The notes beneath the pieces were generated by a model. It did not search any database, had not been told where the DNA came from, and saw only the letters and a program-made list of their open reading frames with translations. From Porticoccaceae bacterium (GTDB lineage Bacteria; Pseudomonadota; Gammaproteobacteria; Pseudomonadales; Porticoccaceae): DNA of 7,278 nt. The stretch spans positions 1-7,278 of the forward strand of contig JAUUYV010000082.1 in the NCBI GenBank assembly GCA_030590275.1, given 5' to 3'. Each line of letters starts with the position of its first letter. Within the stretch, counting starts at the first letter, position 1. Positions 1 through 7,228 of the stretch are shown here, in pieces. Position numbers and translations under genes: made by a program.

Positions 1-2648
1 ATTTCACGGTGGTTTTTTTAGCGGGACAGATGACCTCCTCCGATGAACTAGACCAGGTAATTATTGGTGTTCACGGTCAAAAGCCGGTGTATTTAGCCGA
101 TGTCGCCACCGTCATCGATAGCCCGAACAACGAAAGGGATACCCTGAGTCGATTTGCCTTTGGCCCCGCCCATTCGGACTTCGACAAATCCCTTAACCCA
201 GAAATGGCGTCAGTTACGCTCGCAGTTGCTAAAAAAGCCGGCGTTAACGCCGTATTTATGGCAGATGATGTGCTAGAGCGCATTGAGGCAATGAAAAAAA
301 CATTCATTCCGAAAGACATTGAGGTGGTCATTACCCGTAACGATGGAGAAAAAGCGAACAAAGCGGTCAATGTCCTGATTAAAAACCTGGGGATTGCACT
401 CATTTCAGTGTTCATTATTACCATCATCTTTTTAGGCTGGAAATCAGCTTTGATCGTGGGGTTTGCGGTACCGATGATCCTCGCCCTCACCCTGGGAGCC
501 GACTATTTATTCGGACCAACCATTAACCGAATCACCTTGTTTGCTCTTATTTTGTCCCTTGGAATGTTGGTGGATGGCGCGATCGTCGTGGTGGAAAACA
601 TCTATCGCCACTATCATATGGCCGCAGACGGCGATCGACGGGCGATTGCCATTGAAGCCACTAACGAAGTTGGTAACGCCACCAATTTAGCCACCTTTGC
701 CATCATGCTCGGATTTGGATCCATGTTGATCGCGCTCGAAGGAATGATAGCCCAATATTTTTACCCCGTTGCATTTAATGTTCCCATCACCATGTTCGCT
801 TCTGCAATAGTCGCCTACATCGTCACGCCCTGGGCCGCACACCGATGGTTAAAAAGTAATGAAGTCACCTTGATTTCTTCATTTCAAAAACAATCTATGC
901 TGACTAATTTTTATCGGAAAGCCCTAATTCCGGTGTTAACCAGCGCGAAATGGCGCAACCTTACTTACCTCATGGTGACAGTCGCTATTCTGCTCGCCTG
1001 CATGCAACCACTGTGGCAGTTTGTTCGACCCTCAGGCATAAACGGTCCCCCTTCATTCCTTGGTATTGGAATGGCGATGCTACTCAAAGACAACAAGAAC
1101 ACCTACAACATCGCTATCAATATGCCTGAAAATACGGCAGTAGAAACAACGGATCGTGCCGCCCGAGAGATTGGCGAATTATTACGCCGCCAACCCGAAG
1201 TAATGAACTATTTGACCTGGATTGGCCAAACCGGTGTTATCGATTTTACCGGCTTGTTACGCGGCTCGGCTAATAAATCCGGTGCCCATGTCGCTGAAAT
1301 CCGTGTCAACCTGACACCAAAGACCGATCGAGAAATAAGCTCGATAAAACTTGTACGCGATTTGCGTGACGAGGTTCTGGAGATTCAAAATCGCTACCCT
1401 GGCAGTTTGATACAACTTGTAGAAGACCCCCCAGGACCACCTATGCGAGGCAGCGTGTTAGCAGAAATCTATGGCCGAGATCTGGCAGTCATGGACGAAA
1501 TTGCTGCTCAAGTTATGGAGGAGTTTGAACAAACCTACGATATGGTTGAAGTCCACGATTCCATACCTGCCGATATTCCAGCGTATGTGGTGAGAATTGA
1601 CAAAGAGAAAGCCGCCCTGGCCGGTGTCAGTATCGTGGAAGCCGCAATGCTATTGCGCAGCCTGGTGAGCGGAGAAGTCGTTGGCAATATGCATATTTCT
1701 GGCGAAAAAAACCCAGTACCGATCAAGCTAAATGTTCCAAGAAGCCAAGAAATTGACCTCGATACCCTGTCGTTGGTAACAATCACTAATCGAAGCGGCC
1801 AGAAAATCCCGTTGTCTTCTATCGCCAGGGTCTTCAGCACCATCGCGCTCAAGCCTATCTTTCATAAAGATTACGAAAGAGTGGTGTTTGTTTCCGGAGA
1901 AGTCGCCAGCTCAACCCCCATTTTTTCGGTACTTCATCTCGATAAAGTTCTGGATGGCCTACCGACAAGTGACGGTTACCAGGTTAACACAGGCAATTTA
2001 GGTCTAGAAAGAACCGACCCTGTAACCATCGGCGATTATCAATTATTGTGGGAGGGGGAAATGCGTCTGAGTTTAGATGCCTTAAACGACCTCGGCAGCT
2101 CGCTGCTGCTTACGCTGATCTTCATTTATATACTTCTGGTTGCCTACTACCAGTCTTTTTCAATTCCTTTGGTCGCCATGGCCGCTATTCCTTTAGGCTT
2201 TATCGGAATATTCCCGGGCCATTGGCTTATGGGGCAACCGTTTACTTCCACCTCTATGATAGGCATCGTGGCACTCGCGGGTATTGTGGTACGCAACTCA
2301 CTATTGATCATTGATTTTGTACTGGATCATCTCGATAGAGGAGTTCCGCTTCAGGAGGCTATATTAGAGTCGACACTACTGCGCTTGCGCCCCATTTTAC
2401 TTACCGCGCTGTCAACCGTTCTCGGTAGCGCCGTGATGATCACCGATCCCATTTTTGGTGGCCTGGCAATCTCGCTAATATTCGGCACCGTGGTATCGAC
2501 GTTTCTAACGGTGATTATCGTTCCTTTGCTGTTTTATCAATTACTGCTAAGGCACGGTTACGGCGAGGGATCAAGCGAGACCGCCACTGAATTAGAAGCC
2601 GCATTGGATAAAACATTAGAAACAGAAATAAAAACAGAGAGCTCCTGA
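1..2648 (+). CDS. RND-family efflux pump inner-membrane permease (5'-truncated)
   Basis: This is the proton-driven inner-membrane engine of a tripartite efflux system. The reading frame is open through the left edge (codons in phase from base 3), so the GTG at 9 is not a real start. Roughly the first 200 residues, with TM1 and part of the porter domain, are missing. Numbering from base 9, TM2-TM6 span about 122-282 and include the TM4 motif LVDGAIVVVEN. TM7 is near 318-335, followed by the second periplasmic porter/docking domain at about 340-685 with a DPPGPP motif at 473-478. TM8-TM12 lie at about 693-847, then an acidic, Thr/Glu-rich cytoplasmic tail. Relay positions by alignment to AcrB from memory: D189-G190 for D407-D408, R762 for K940, R792 for R971 and T799 for T978. 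These and the DNKN segment (361-364) suggest a non-AcrB RND branch that I recall as widespread in proteobacteria. Substrate is unknown. A TolC-type channel gene follows after 2 nt; an adaptor gene is expected upstream. Confidence 0.95.
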   Translation, partial: FTVVFLAGQMTSSDELDQVIIGVHGQKPVYLADVATVIDSPNNERDTLSRFAFGPAHSDFDKSLNPEMASVTLAVAKKAGVNAVFMADDVLERIEAMKKTFIPKDIEVVITRNDGEKANKAVNVLIKNLGIALISVFIITIIFLGWKSALIVGFAVPMILALTLGADYLFGPTINRITLFALILSLGMLVDGAIVVVENIYRHYHMAADGDRRAIAIEATNEVGNATNLATFAIMLGFGSMLIALEGMIAQYFYPVAFNVPITMFASAIVAYIVTPWAAHRWLKSNEVTLISSFQKQSMLTNFYRKALIPVLTSAKWRNLTYLMVTVAILLACMQPLWQFVRPSGINGPPSFLGIGMAMLLKDNKNTYNIAINMPENTAVETTDRAAREIGELLRRQPEVMNYLTWIGQTGVIDFTGLLRGSANKSGAHVAEIRVNLTPKTDREISSIKLVRDLRDEVLEIQNRYPGSLIQLVEDPPGPPMRGSVLAEIYGRDLAVMDEIAAQVMEEFEQTYDMVEVHDSIPADIPAYVVRIDKEKAALAGVSIVEAAMLLRSLVSGEVVGNMHISGEKNPVPIKLNVPRSQEIDLDTLSLVTITNRSGQKIPLSSIARVFSTIALKPIFHKDYERVVFVSGEVASSTPIFSVLHLDKVLDGLPTSDGYQVNTGNLGLERTDPVTIGDYQLLWEGEMRLSLDALNDLGSSLLLTLIFIYILLVAYYQSFSIPLVAMAAIPLGFIGIFPGHWLMGQPFTSTSMIGIVALAGIVVRNSLLIIDFVLDHLDRGVPLQEAILESTLLRLRPILLTALSTVLGSAVMITDPIFGGLAISLIFGTVVSTFLTVIIVPLLFYQLLLRHGYGEGSSETATELEAALDKTLETEIKTESS

Positions 2649-2650
2649 GT

Positions 2651-4081
2651 ATGAACGGAATCACATACTACCGATCACTATTTAGCTTGAGCGCGGGATG
2701 CTTAGCACTACTTTACCTCTGCGTATCAAGCCATTCAGCAGCCGAAACTCCTGGCAAGGATTTAAGCGCGACTAGTTTAGGCACAACTGATTCGGGTACA
2801 ACTAATTCAGGCACAACAGAGGTAATCGTTGATAACAACTTCAATACCGCCCAGGTTGAAACTTTAGAAGACGCCTGGGATCTGGCGCTGGCACACAACA
2901 ATCGACTCAAAGCAGCAGAGCAACTGGACCTGGCGGCAAGGGACGAGCTCGCTCTGGCAAAATCTCAACGGCTCCCCAGTTTGACCTTAATCGCCAACTA
3001 TACGGTGCTCGACAATCCTCCAACTATTGATTCTGTAGTTTCCGGTCAGGCTTTTCAGTTTACCTACTGGGAAGAACAGTCCCTCTTTTATAGTTTTTAT
3101 TCTGCTGTACCCCTGTATACCGGGGGGCGTATCAGCGAATCTATCGCTGCTGCGCAAGAACAGGCCCAAGCGACAAAACTGGATACCAACATAGAAACTC
3201 ACGATCTAAAAATGGTCGTCGCCAAGGCCTATGTAGACGTATTGCGGGCAAAGCAGGGCTTGTCGTTAGCTCGAAGTCACGTAAAAAGTCTGGAGCGACA
3301 TCAGCTTGATGTGGAAAACCTCCAACGCCAGGGACTGGTCTCTAAAAGCGATTTACTTACCGCTAATGTCGCATTGTCCAATGCACGACAAGGGCTTACT
3401 CGCGCCCGTCATATGAGCCAACTCGCCATCGTTGCCTACAACCAAATACTTGGACGGGGCTTCGATATTAAGCCCCAGCTGATTGAGCCGAAACAATACA
3501 CATCGGATGCACCTACTGATGAAATAGAACAACTCACCACGCTCGCTTTACAGCAACGGGAAGAACTTATCGCACTAAAGAAACGCGCGAGGGCGCTTCA
3601 ACATAATGCATCCAGCGTAACATCTGCCACCAAACCCCAGGTCGTCCTGGGCGGTGGTTACACAGTTCTGGATAATGAGAATCAATTGTACGACGAAATA
3701 TGGTTTGCCAATGTAGGCATGGTGTGGACGATTTTTGATGGTGGCAGCACTCGTCATCGCAGTAACAAGTTGAATCGTCAGGCTGCAGCGCTCAGGGCCC
3801 AACACGACGAACTATCTGGATTAATACGCTTACAGGTGCGCAGCGCATGGTTACGAATTAAAGAAACCGAAGAACTGGTCCTGGTGACAGAAGACACCAT
3901 CGCTCAGGCGGAAGAAAATTTAAAAGTCACCCGCAATCGCTACCGCGAGGGCCTTGCCAGCCATACTGAAGTACTCGATTCAGAAACCCTGCGGATCCGA
4001 GCTCAAAGTGACCATGCCAACGCGAGATTTGATTCGACCCTCGCAAGCTTGCAGTTGCAACGTGCTACCGGAAAGCTTTGA
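2651..4081 (+). CDS. TolC-family outer-membrane efflux channel
   Basis: This 476-residue protein is the outer-membrane channel partner of the RND permease, from which it is separated by 2 nt. Residues 1-30 look like a Sec signal peptide: a hydrophobic stretch around 10-26, then SSHSA-AE with probable cleavage after A30 or A31. A C at 17 is preceded by LSAG, but hydrophobic sequence follows it, so a lipoprotein is unlikely. A low-complexity GTT-rich linker (44-57) comes next, then two tandem outer-membrane-efflux domains at about 70-265 and 290-474. Family landmarks are PSLTLIANYTV (109-119), PLYTGGR (154-160), TIFDGGS (360-366) and a C-terminal NRYREGLASHTEVLD segment (429-443). The long helical stretches rich in Ala, Gln, Arg and Leu fit the periplasmic alpha-barrel. 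Length is typical of the family. The ATG is supported by the signal peptide; upstream there is only a weak AGAGAG (2636-2641, 9 nt spacer), so coupling to the permease stop is probable. Confidence 0.95.
   Translation: MNGITYYRSLFSLSAGCLALLYLCVSSHSAAETPGKDLSATSLGTTDSGTTNSGTTEVIVDNNFNTAQVETLEDAWDLALAHNNRLKAAEQLDLAARDELALAKSQRLPSLTLIANYTVLDNPPTIDSVVSGQAFQFTYWEEQSLFYSFYSAVPLYTGGRISESIAAAQEQAQATKLDTNIETHDLKMVVAKAYVDVLRAKQGLSLARSHVKSLERHQLDVENLQRQGLVSKSDLLTANVALSNARQGLTRARHMSQLAIVAYNQILGRGFDIKPQLIEPKQYTSDAPTDEIEQLTTLALQQREELIALKKRARALQHNASSVTSATKPQVVLGGGYTVLDNENQLYDEIWFANVGMVWTIFDGGSTRHRSNKLNRQAAALRAQHDELSGLIRLQVRSAWLRIKETEELVLVTEDTIAQAEENLKVTRNRYREGLASHTEVLDSETLRIRAQSDHANARFDSTLASLQLQRATGKL
2780..2821 (+). 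repeat. 15-bp tandem repeat encoding a GTT(D/N)S linker
   Basis: Two full 15-bp units (2780-2794 and 2795-2809) and a partial third (2810-2821) lie in the channel gene just after the signal peptide. They encode GTTDS, GTTNS and GTTE. The units differ at several bases, so this is an old or drifting array. The repeat length is a multiple of three, so copy-number change would keep the frame and only lengthen or shorten a flexible linker at the mature N-terminus. Confidence 0.75.
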
Positions 4082-4188
4082 ATCTCCCCAAAACCACTTC
4101 CCTCAAAACACTTGTCTAAGCATGCTTTCCCAGTTATATAGATAGAGATGATCGAGTGAACTCAAGGGCCTGCTCGCCTAAGCAAGCT
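4082..4188. other. Convergent intergenic spacer, no clear terminator
   Basis: This 107-bp spacer separates the stop codons of the efflux operon (plus strand) and the uppP-dehydrogenase-apeB run (minus strand). The only structures seen are a perfect 10-bp palindrome AAGCATGCTT (4118-4127), too small and loop-less to be a terminator, and a weak hairpin at 4172-4187. The hairpin has a 6-bp stem with one G-U pair when read on the minus strand and a 4-nt loop. It lies 1 nt after the apeB stop and has no following U-run. Transcription may end by Rho or in the opposing genes; that is inference. Confidence 0.5.
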
Positions 4189-5523
4189 CTAGATAGCGAC
4201 CGTTTCTGAGCGAAAGAACTTGTCCAGAATTCTATGAAGGCCATAAGCATCGTCAACGCCCGCAAGTTCTCGAATTGAATGCATAGCAAAGGTCGGCACT
4301 CCGACATCCAGAGTTGGTACTCCGATTCCACTAGCAGTTATCGGACCAATGGTGCTACCACATCCCATATCACTACGAGTTACAAAATATTGTAAATCTA
4401 CCCCTGCCAACTCCGCCCATTGTGTAAACAATGAGGAGGTCACGCTGTTGGTAGCATAGCGTTGATTAACATTAACTTTAACCACTGGCCCAGCATTTAG
4501 AATAGGGCCATGATTTTCATCGTGTTTCGCCGAATAATTGGGATGAATACCATGGGCGTTATCCGCAGACACCATTAGAGAACGCTCTATGGTTTTCGTA
4601 CGTTGCTCTGCATCGGGTACCAGGCGCTCGAGCACCGATTGTAAAAATGGGCCCTGAGCTCCACAGGCCGATGCACTACCTACCTCTTCGTGGTCATTGC
4701 ATACCAATAGGCAGGTGGGCATCCTGTCAGAAACACCGGTAGAACCAGCCACATCTTGCTGGCACAAAAGAGCTTGCAAGCCGGTATAACAACTGAGCAA
4801 ATTATCCAGACGCGCAGATGAAATAAACTCTTCATGTAAACCGACAATGGCGGGCGGCTGAGTATCGTAACAACACAATTCATAATCCAGCACCTCGACC
4901 TGCCCATTAATTATTTTTTCGTCTAGCAAGTGTTTGGACAAAATTTCTCGAAAATCAGAGCTAGCATTACTTGCCTCCTGAAATAATATCGGAGGAATGT
5001 CAGTTTGCGGATTAATACTCCGGTTCTTGTTAGCTTCCCGGTCGAGGTGGATAGCGATGCTGGGAATCACCGCAACTGGTCGTTTGAAATCAATGAGCAC
5101 TTTTTCTAGTTTTCCAGTACCTTTAGACCGATAAACTACTCGTCCTGCCAACGATAAATCCCGATCGAACCAGGGATTTAAAAGAGCACCACCATAAACC
5201 TCAACGCCTACTTGAAAATAGCCCTTACCTCGTTTTTCTGGTTTTGGCTTTACCATCAAACAGGGACTGTCGGTATGCGCTCCCACCATACGAATGCCGG
5301 TATCTTCCGGTGCACTCTGACCATACATAAAGGCAATTATGCTGGAATCGTTACGTTGTACAAAATATTTCTCGCCGGGGTCAAGCGTCCAGGTGTCCCT
5401 TTCTAGTAGCTGCTTAAAGCCCCGTTTCGCCAGTATTAAAGACAGACTTTCTGTCGCATGAAAAGGCGTGGGGGAGCACTGTATAAAATCGAGCAAACCG
5501 TCGTTAAACTTCTTTTTGTCCAC
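4189..5523 (-). CDS. apeB: M18-family metallo-aminopeptidase (ApeB-type)
   Basis: This is a cytoplasmic dinuclear-metal aminopeptidase that removes N-terminal residues from peptides; M18 members often prefer acidic residues, but specificity here is not readable. The 444 residues are close to the usual bacterial length of about 430 and collinear with the family: [15 protein letters not shown] near the N-terminus, GAHTDSP (81-87), [21 protein letters not shown] (108-128), SARLDN (236-241), NDHEEVGS (276-283), SADNAHG (319-325) and FAMHSIREL (412-420). Expected metal and catalytic residues are all present: H83 with D85, D240, E279/E280, D321 and H415. The start is a GTG. An in-frame stop lies two codons upstream (the dehydrogenase stop), the next in-frame Met is residue 66, and [13 protein letters not shown] matches where family members begin, so GTG is well supported. 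It is the last gene of the run, 3 nt after the dehydrogenase. Confidence 0.96.
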   Translation of the reverse strand: MDKKKFNDGLLDFIQCSPTPFHATESLSLILAKRGFKQLLERDTWTLDPGEKYFVQRNDSSIIAFMYGQSAPEDTGIRMVGAHTDSPCLMVKPKPEKRGKGYFQVGVEVYGGALLNPWFDRDLSLAGRVVYRSKGTGKLEKVLIDFKRPVAVIPSIAIHLDREANKNRSINPQTDIPPILFQEASNASSDFREILSKHLLDEKIINGQVEVLDYELCCYDTQPPAIVGLHEEFISSARLDNLLSCYTGLQALLCQQDVAGSTGVSDRMPTCLLVCNDHEEVGSASACGAQGPFLQSVLERLVPDAEQRTKTIERSLMVSADNAHGIHPNYSAKHDENHGPILNAGPVVKVNVNQRYATNSVTSSLFTQWAELAGVDLQYFVTRSDMGCGSTIGPITASGIGVPTLDVGVPTFAMHSIRELAGVDDAYGLHRILDKFFRSETVAI

Positions 5524-5526
5524 GTT

Positions 5527-6411
5527 TCAAGAATCCTTTGCTTTATTGTGCAGCCGCGTTAATAAACTAGAGGTATCCCAACGCCCTCCCCCCCCGCTCT
5601 GTACCACTGCGTAAAATTGATCGACCAGAGCTGTTACCGGCAGTTGCGCTCCGTTTTCCCGCGCTTCGGACAATACAATATCGAGGTCCTTACGCATCCA
5701 ATCTACCGCAAAACCGTGATCATACTGTCCCGCAATCATGGTTTTATGGCGCTTTTCCATTTGCCAGGATTGAGCCGCGCCTTGTGAAATAACCTCTATA
5801 ACCTGTTCAATATCCAGCCCCGCTAATTCGGCAAAGTGTATACCCTCTGCAAGCCCCTGAACTAAACCGGCAATACACACCTGATTAACCATTTTACAGA
5901 GCTGTCCACTGCCAACTGGACCGAGTAGCCGTACAGCACGAGCATAATGGGAGATAAGCGGTTTAACACATTCAAAGGTCTCACTATCACCTCCGCACAT
6001 GACCGTGAGCACCCCGTTTTCTGCTCCTTGCTGGCCACCGCTTACCGGAGCATCGATAAAATGTACGCCACGTTCTTCACAGGCCTTATCGAGCTGTCGC
6101 GCCAGGGTGGCCGAGGCACTGGTGTGATCTACAAAAATAGCGCCCACTTTCATTCCACTCAAAGCACCCTGCTTGCCCATAGTGACTTGTAGAACATCGC
6201 TATCTCGCCCAACGCAGGAAAACACATAATCAGCATTTTTAACGGCAGTTGTGGGTGAAGGTGCACCATCTCCCTTAAATTCTTTTAGCCATTGAGCAGT
6301 ACGGGATTTGGTTCGGTTATAAACAACGACGTCCAATCCAGCACGACTCAAGTGACCAGCCATGGGGTAACCCATCACCCCTAATCCAATAAACGCCACT
6401 TTTTTAGCCAT
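5527..6411 (-). CDS. NAD(P)-dependent beta-hydroxyacid dehydrogenase (3-hydroxyisobutyrate dehydrogenase family)
   Basis: This cytoplasmic oxidoreductase interconverts a beta-hydroxyacid and the matching semialdehyde. At 294 residues it has the family length and layout. The N-terminal Rossmann domain (about 1-165) has GLGVMG at 9-14, and NRT at 32-34 after the second strand suggests NADP(H) preference. The substrate motif DAPVSGG is at 120-126, the catalytic helix GQLCKMVNQ (169-177) supplies K173 and N176, and the all-alpha C-terminal domain has RKDLDIVL (240-247) with K241. Candidates are 3-hydroxyisobutyrate dehydrogenase, tartronate-semialdehyde reductase, or a succinic-semialdehyde/glyoxylate reductase-like enzyme; no neighbour from valine or glycerate metabolism decides, so no symbol is given. 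The frame continues upstream to 6477, but the ATG at 6411 begins MAKKVAFIGLG at the expected position and has ACGGAG 9 nt before it. It lies 4 nt after uppP and 3 nt before apeB. Confidence 0.93.
   Translation of the reverse strand: MAKKVAFIGLGVMGYPMAGHLSRAGLDVVVYNRTKSRTAQWLKEFKGDGAPSPTTAVKNADYVFSCVGRDSDVLQVTMGKQGALSGMKVGAIFVDHTSASATLARQLDKACEERGVHFIDAPVSGGQQGAENGVLTVMCGGDSETFECVKPLISHYARAVRLLGPVGSGQLCKMVNQVCIAGLVQGLAEGIHFAELAGLDIEQVIEVISQGAAQSWQMEKRHKTMIAGQYDHGFAVDWMRKDLDIVLSEARENGAQLPVTALVDQFYAVVQSGGGGRWDTSSLLTRLHNKAKDS
5534..5539 (-). promoter_or_regulatory. Ribosome-binding site for apeB
   Basis: AAAGGA on the minus strand lies 10 nt before the GTG start of apeB. It is embedded in the last codons of the dehydrogenase gene (Lys-Asp-Ser-stop). 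It supports the GTG start and coupling of apeB translation to the upstream gene. The spacer is slightly long. Confidence 0.6.
5588..5595 (-). repeat. 8-G homopolymer inside the dehydrogenase gene
   Basis: Eight consecutive G on the coding (minus) strand, followed by A and three more G, encode the Gly run at residues 273-276, some 20 residues before the stop. The frame as given is intact and continues into a family-like DTSSLL segment, so the count of eight is probably right. The tract is nevertheless prone to slippage and to sequencing error. Confidence 0.85.
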
Positions 6412-6415
6412 AAAA

Positions 6416-7228
6416 CTAAGCTCCGTTAGCCAAAAAAACCAACAAACCCGCTCCGAGTACCAGACGATACCAAACAAAAGGCATCATCCCCATCTGATTA
6501 ATAAAGCGCAAAAAATAGTGGATGGTTAAAAAAGCGATTATCCCTGATAGCAAAAAACCCAGGAATATATCGCCCCAGGGTACTTTAGCTACTGCACCTA
6601 AACCCAAAGACATATGACCACCACTCATCACAATGACAGGAATAGATAACAAGAACGAAAACCGGACTGCTGCCTGCCGACTAAAACCCAGCATTAACGC
6701 CGCCGTCATCGTAATACCGGAACGCGAAGTACCGGGTATCAATGCAATTGCCTGCGCGATCCCGATATAGAAGGCGGTTTTCCATGAGAATTGATCCAGA
6801 GATAAAGCCTGATCACCCCGTTTCGAGGCCATTTTATCCCCAAGACCTAGTAATAATCCGAATAAGATCGTGGTGCTAGCAATAACCGCTACCGAGCGTA
6901 AGTGTGTTTCAACAACGTCTGCCAACAATAATCCGGCTAAACCCACTGGCACTGTCCCTATCATTAAAAACCACGCCATACGACTGTGCTGTGTAGATGG
7001 CCCTCGCCAGGATCGAAACCAGGCGACCGTAATTTCGTAGATATCCCGTCGAAAATAGATCAACACCGCACTCAAGGTACCCAGATGTACCGCCACATCA
7101 AACGCGAGCCCCTGGTCTGTCCATTCCAGTAATTTCGCAGGGAGTATCAAATGGGCCGAACTTGAAATCGGCAAAAACTCTGTTAAGCCCTGTACAATTG
7201 CCAAGATTATAATTTGAATCAAATCCAT
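6416..7228 (-). CDS. uppP: Undecaprenyl-diphosphate phosphatase (UppP/BacA)
   Basis: This integral membrane enzyme dephosphorylates undecaprenyl diphosphate to the monophosphate. It regenerates the lipid carrier for peptidoglycan and other envelope polymers, and overexpression of the family is known to confer bacitracin resistance. The 270 residues match the family length and are strongly hydrophobic with several membrane segments. The two conserved blocks are intact: QGLTEFLPISSSAH (13-26), with the (E/Q)xxxE pair Q13/E17, S22-S24 and H26, and PGTSRSG (165-171) with R169. These correspond to E17/E21, S27, H30 and R174 of E. coli UppP by alignment from memory. The ATG at 7228 places the first motif at its usual distance from the N-terminus. 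Upstream, GAG at 7238-7240 (9 nt spacer) or GGAG at 7243-7246 (14 nt) could serve as the ribosome site. It is the first gene of the run visible in the window. Confidence 0.97.
   Translation of the reverse strand: MDLIQIIILAIVQGLTEFLPISSSAHLILPAKLLEWTDQGLAFDVAVHLGTLSAVLIYFRRDIYEITVAWFRSWRGPSTQHSRMAWFLMIGTVPVGLAGLLLADVVETHLRSVAVIASTTILFGLLLGLGDKMASKRGDQALSLDQFSWKTAFYIGIAQAIALIPGTSRSGITMTAALMLGFSRQAAVRFSFLLSIPVIVMSGGHMSLGLGAVAKVPWGDIFLGFLLSGIIAFLTIHYFLRFINQMGMMPFVWYRLVLGAGLLVFLANGA
6421..6426 (-). promoter_or_regulatory. Ribosome-binding site for the dehydrogenase gene
   Basis: ACGGAG on the minus strand lies 9 nt before the ATG at 6411 and overlaps the last codons of uppP (Asn-Gly-Ala-stop). 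This site decides the start: it favours the ATG at 6411 over the longer frame beginning at 6477, which would overlap uppP by 62 nt and add an unrelated 22-residue leader. Confidence 0.7.

Noticed and set aside
9..11. GTG at position 9 as the permease start.
   Set aside because: The frame is open to the left edge, the sequence before it fits the family, and a start here would omit TM1 and part of the porter domain.
2048..2314. An 88-residue plus-strand open frame inside the permease gene.
   Set aside because: It lies in another frame of a well-conserved membrane region, has no recognisable domain, and the permease frame fully explains the sequence.
2690..2701. Possible lipobox LSAGC in the channel protein's N-terminus.
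   Set aside because: The -3 residue is Ser rather than Leu/Val/Ile, and the hydrophobic core continues after the Cys, so an ordinary signal peptide ending near A30 fits better.
4118..4127. Palindrome AAGCATGCTT as a terminator or operator.
   Set aside because: It has no loop or U-run and sits between convergent genes where an operator has no obvious target; a 10-bp palindrome is plausible by chance.
3954..4145. A 63-residue frame overlapping the channel gene end and running into the spacer.
   Set aside because: Most of it is out-of-frame channel coding sequence, and it has no ribosome site or protein-like composition.
5947..6192. An 81-residue open frame antisense to the dehydrogenase.
   Set aside because: It is a shadow of a conserved coding region with no recognisable family.
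6412..6477. A 22-residue N-terminal extension of the dehydrogenase reading frame.
   Set aside because: It overlaps the 3' end of uppP, precedes the canonical MAKKVAFIGLG start, and a good ribosome site (ACGGAG) lies 9 nt before the ATG at 6411.
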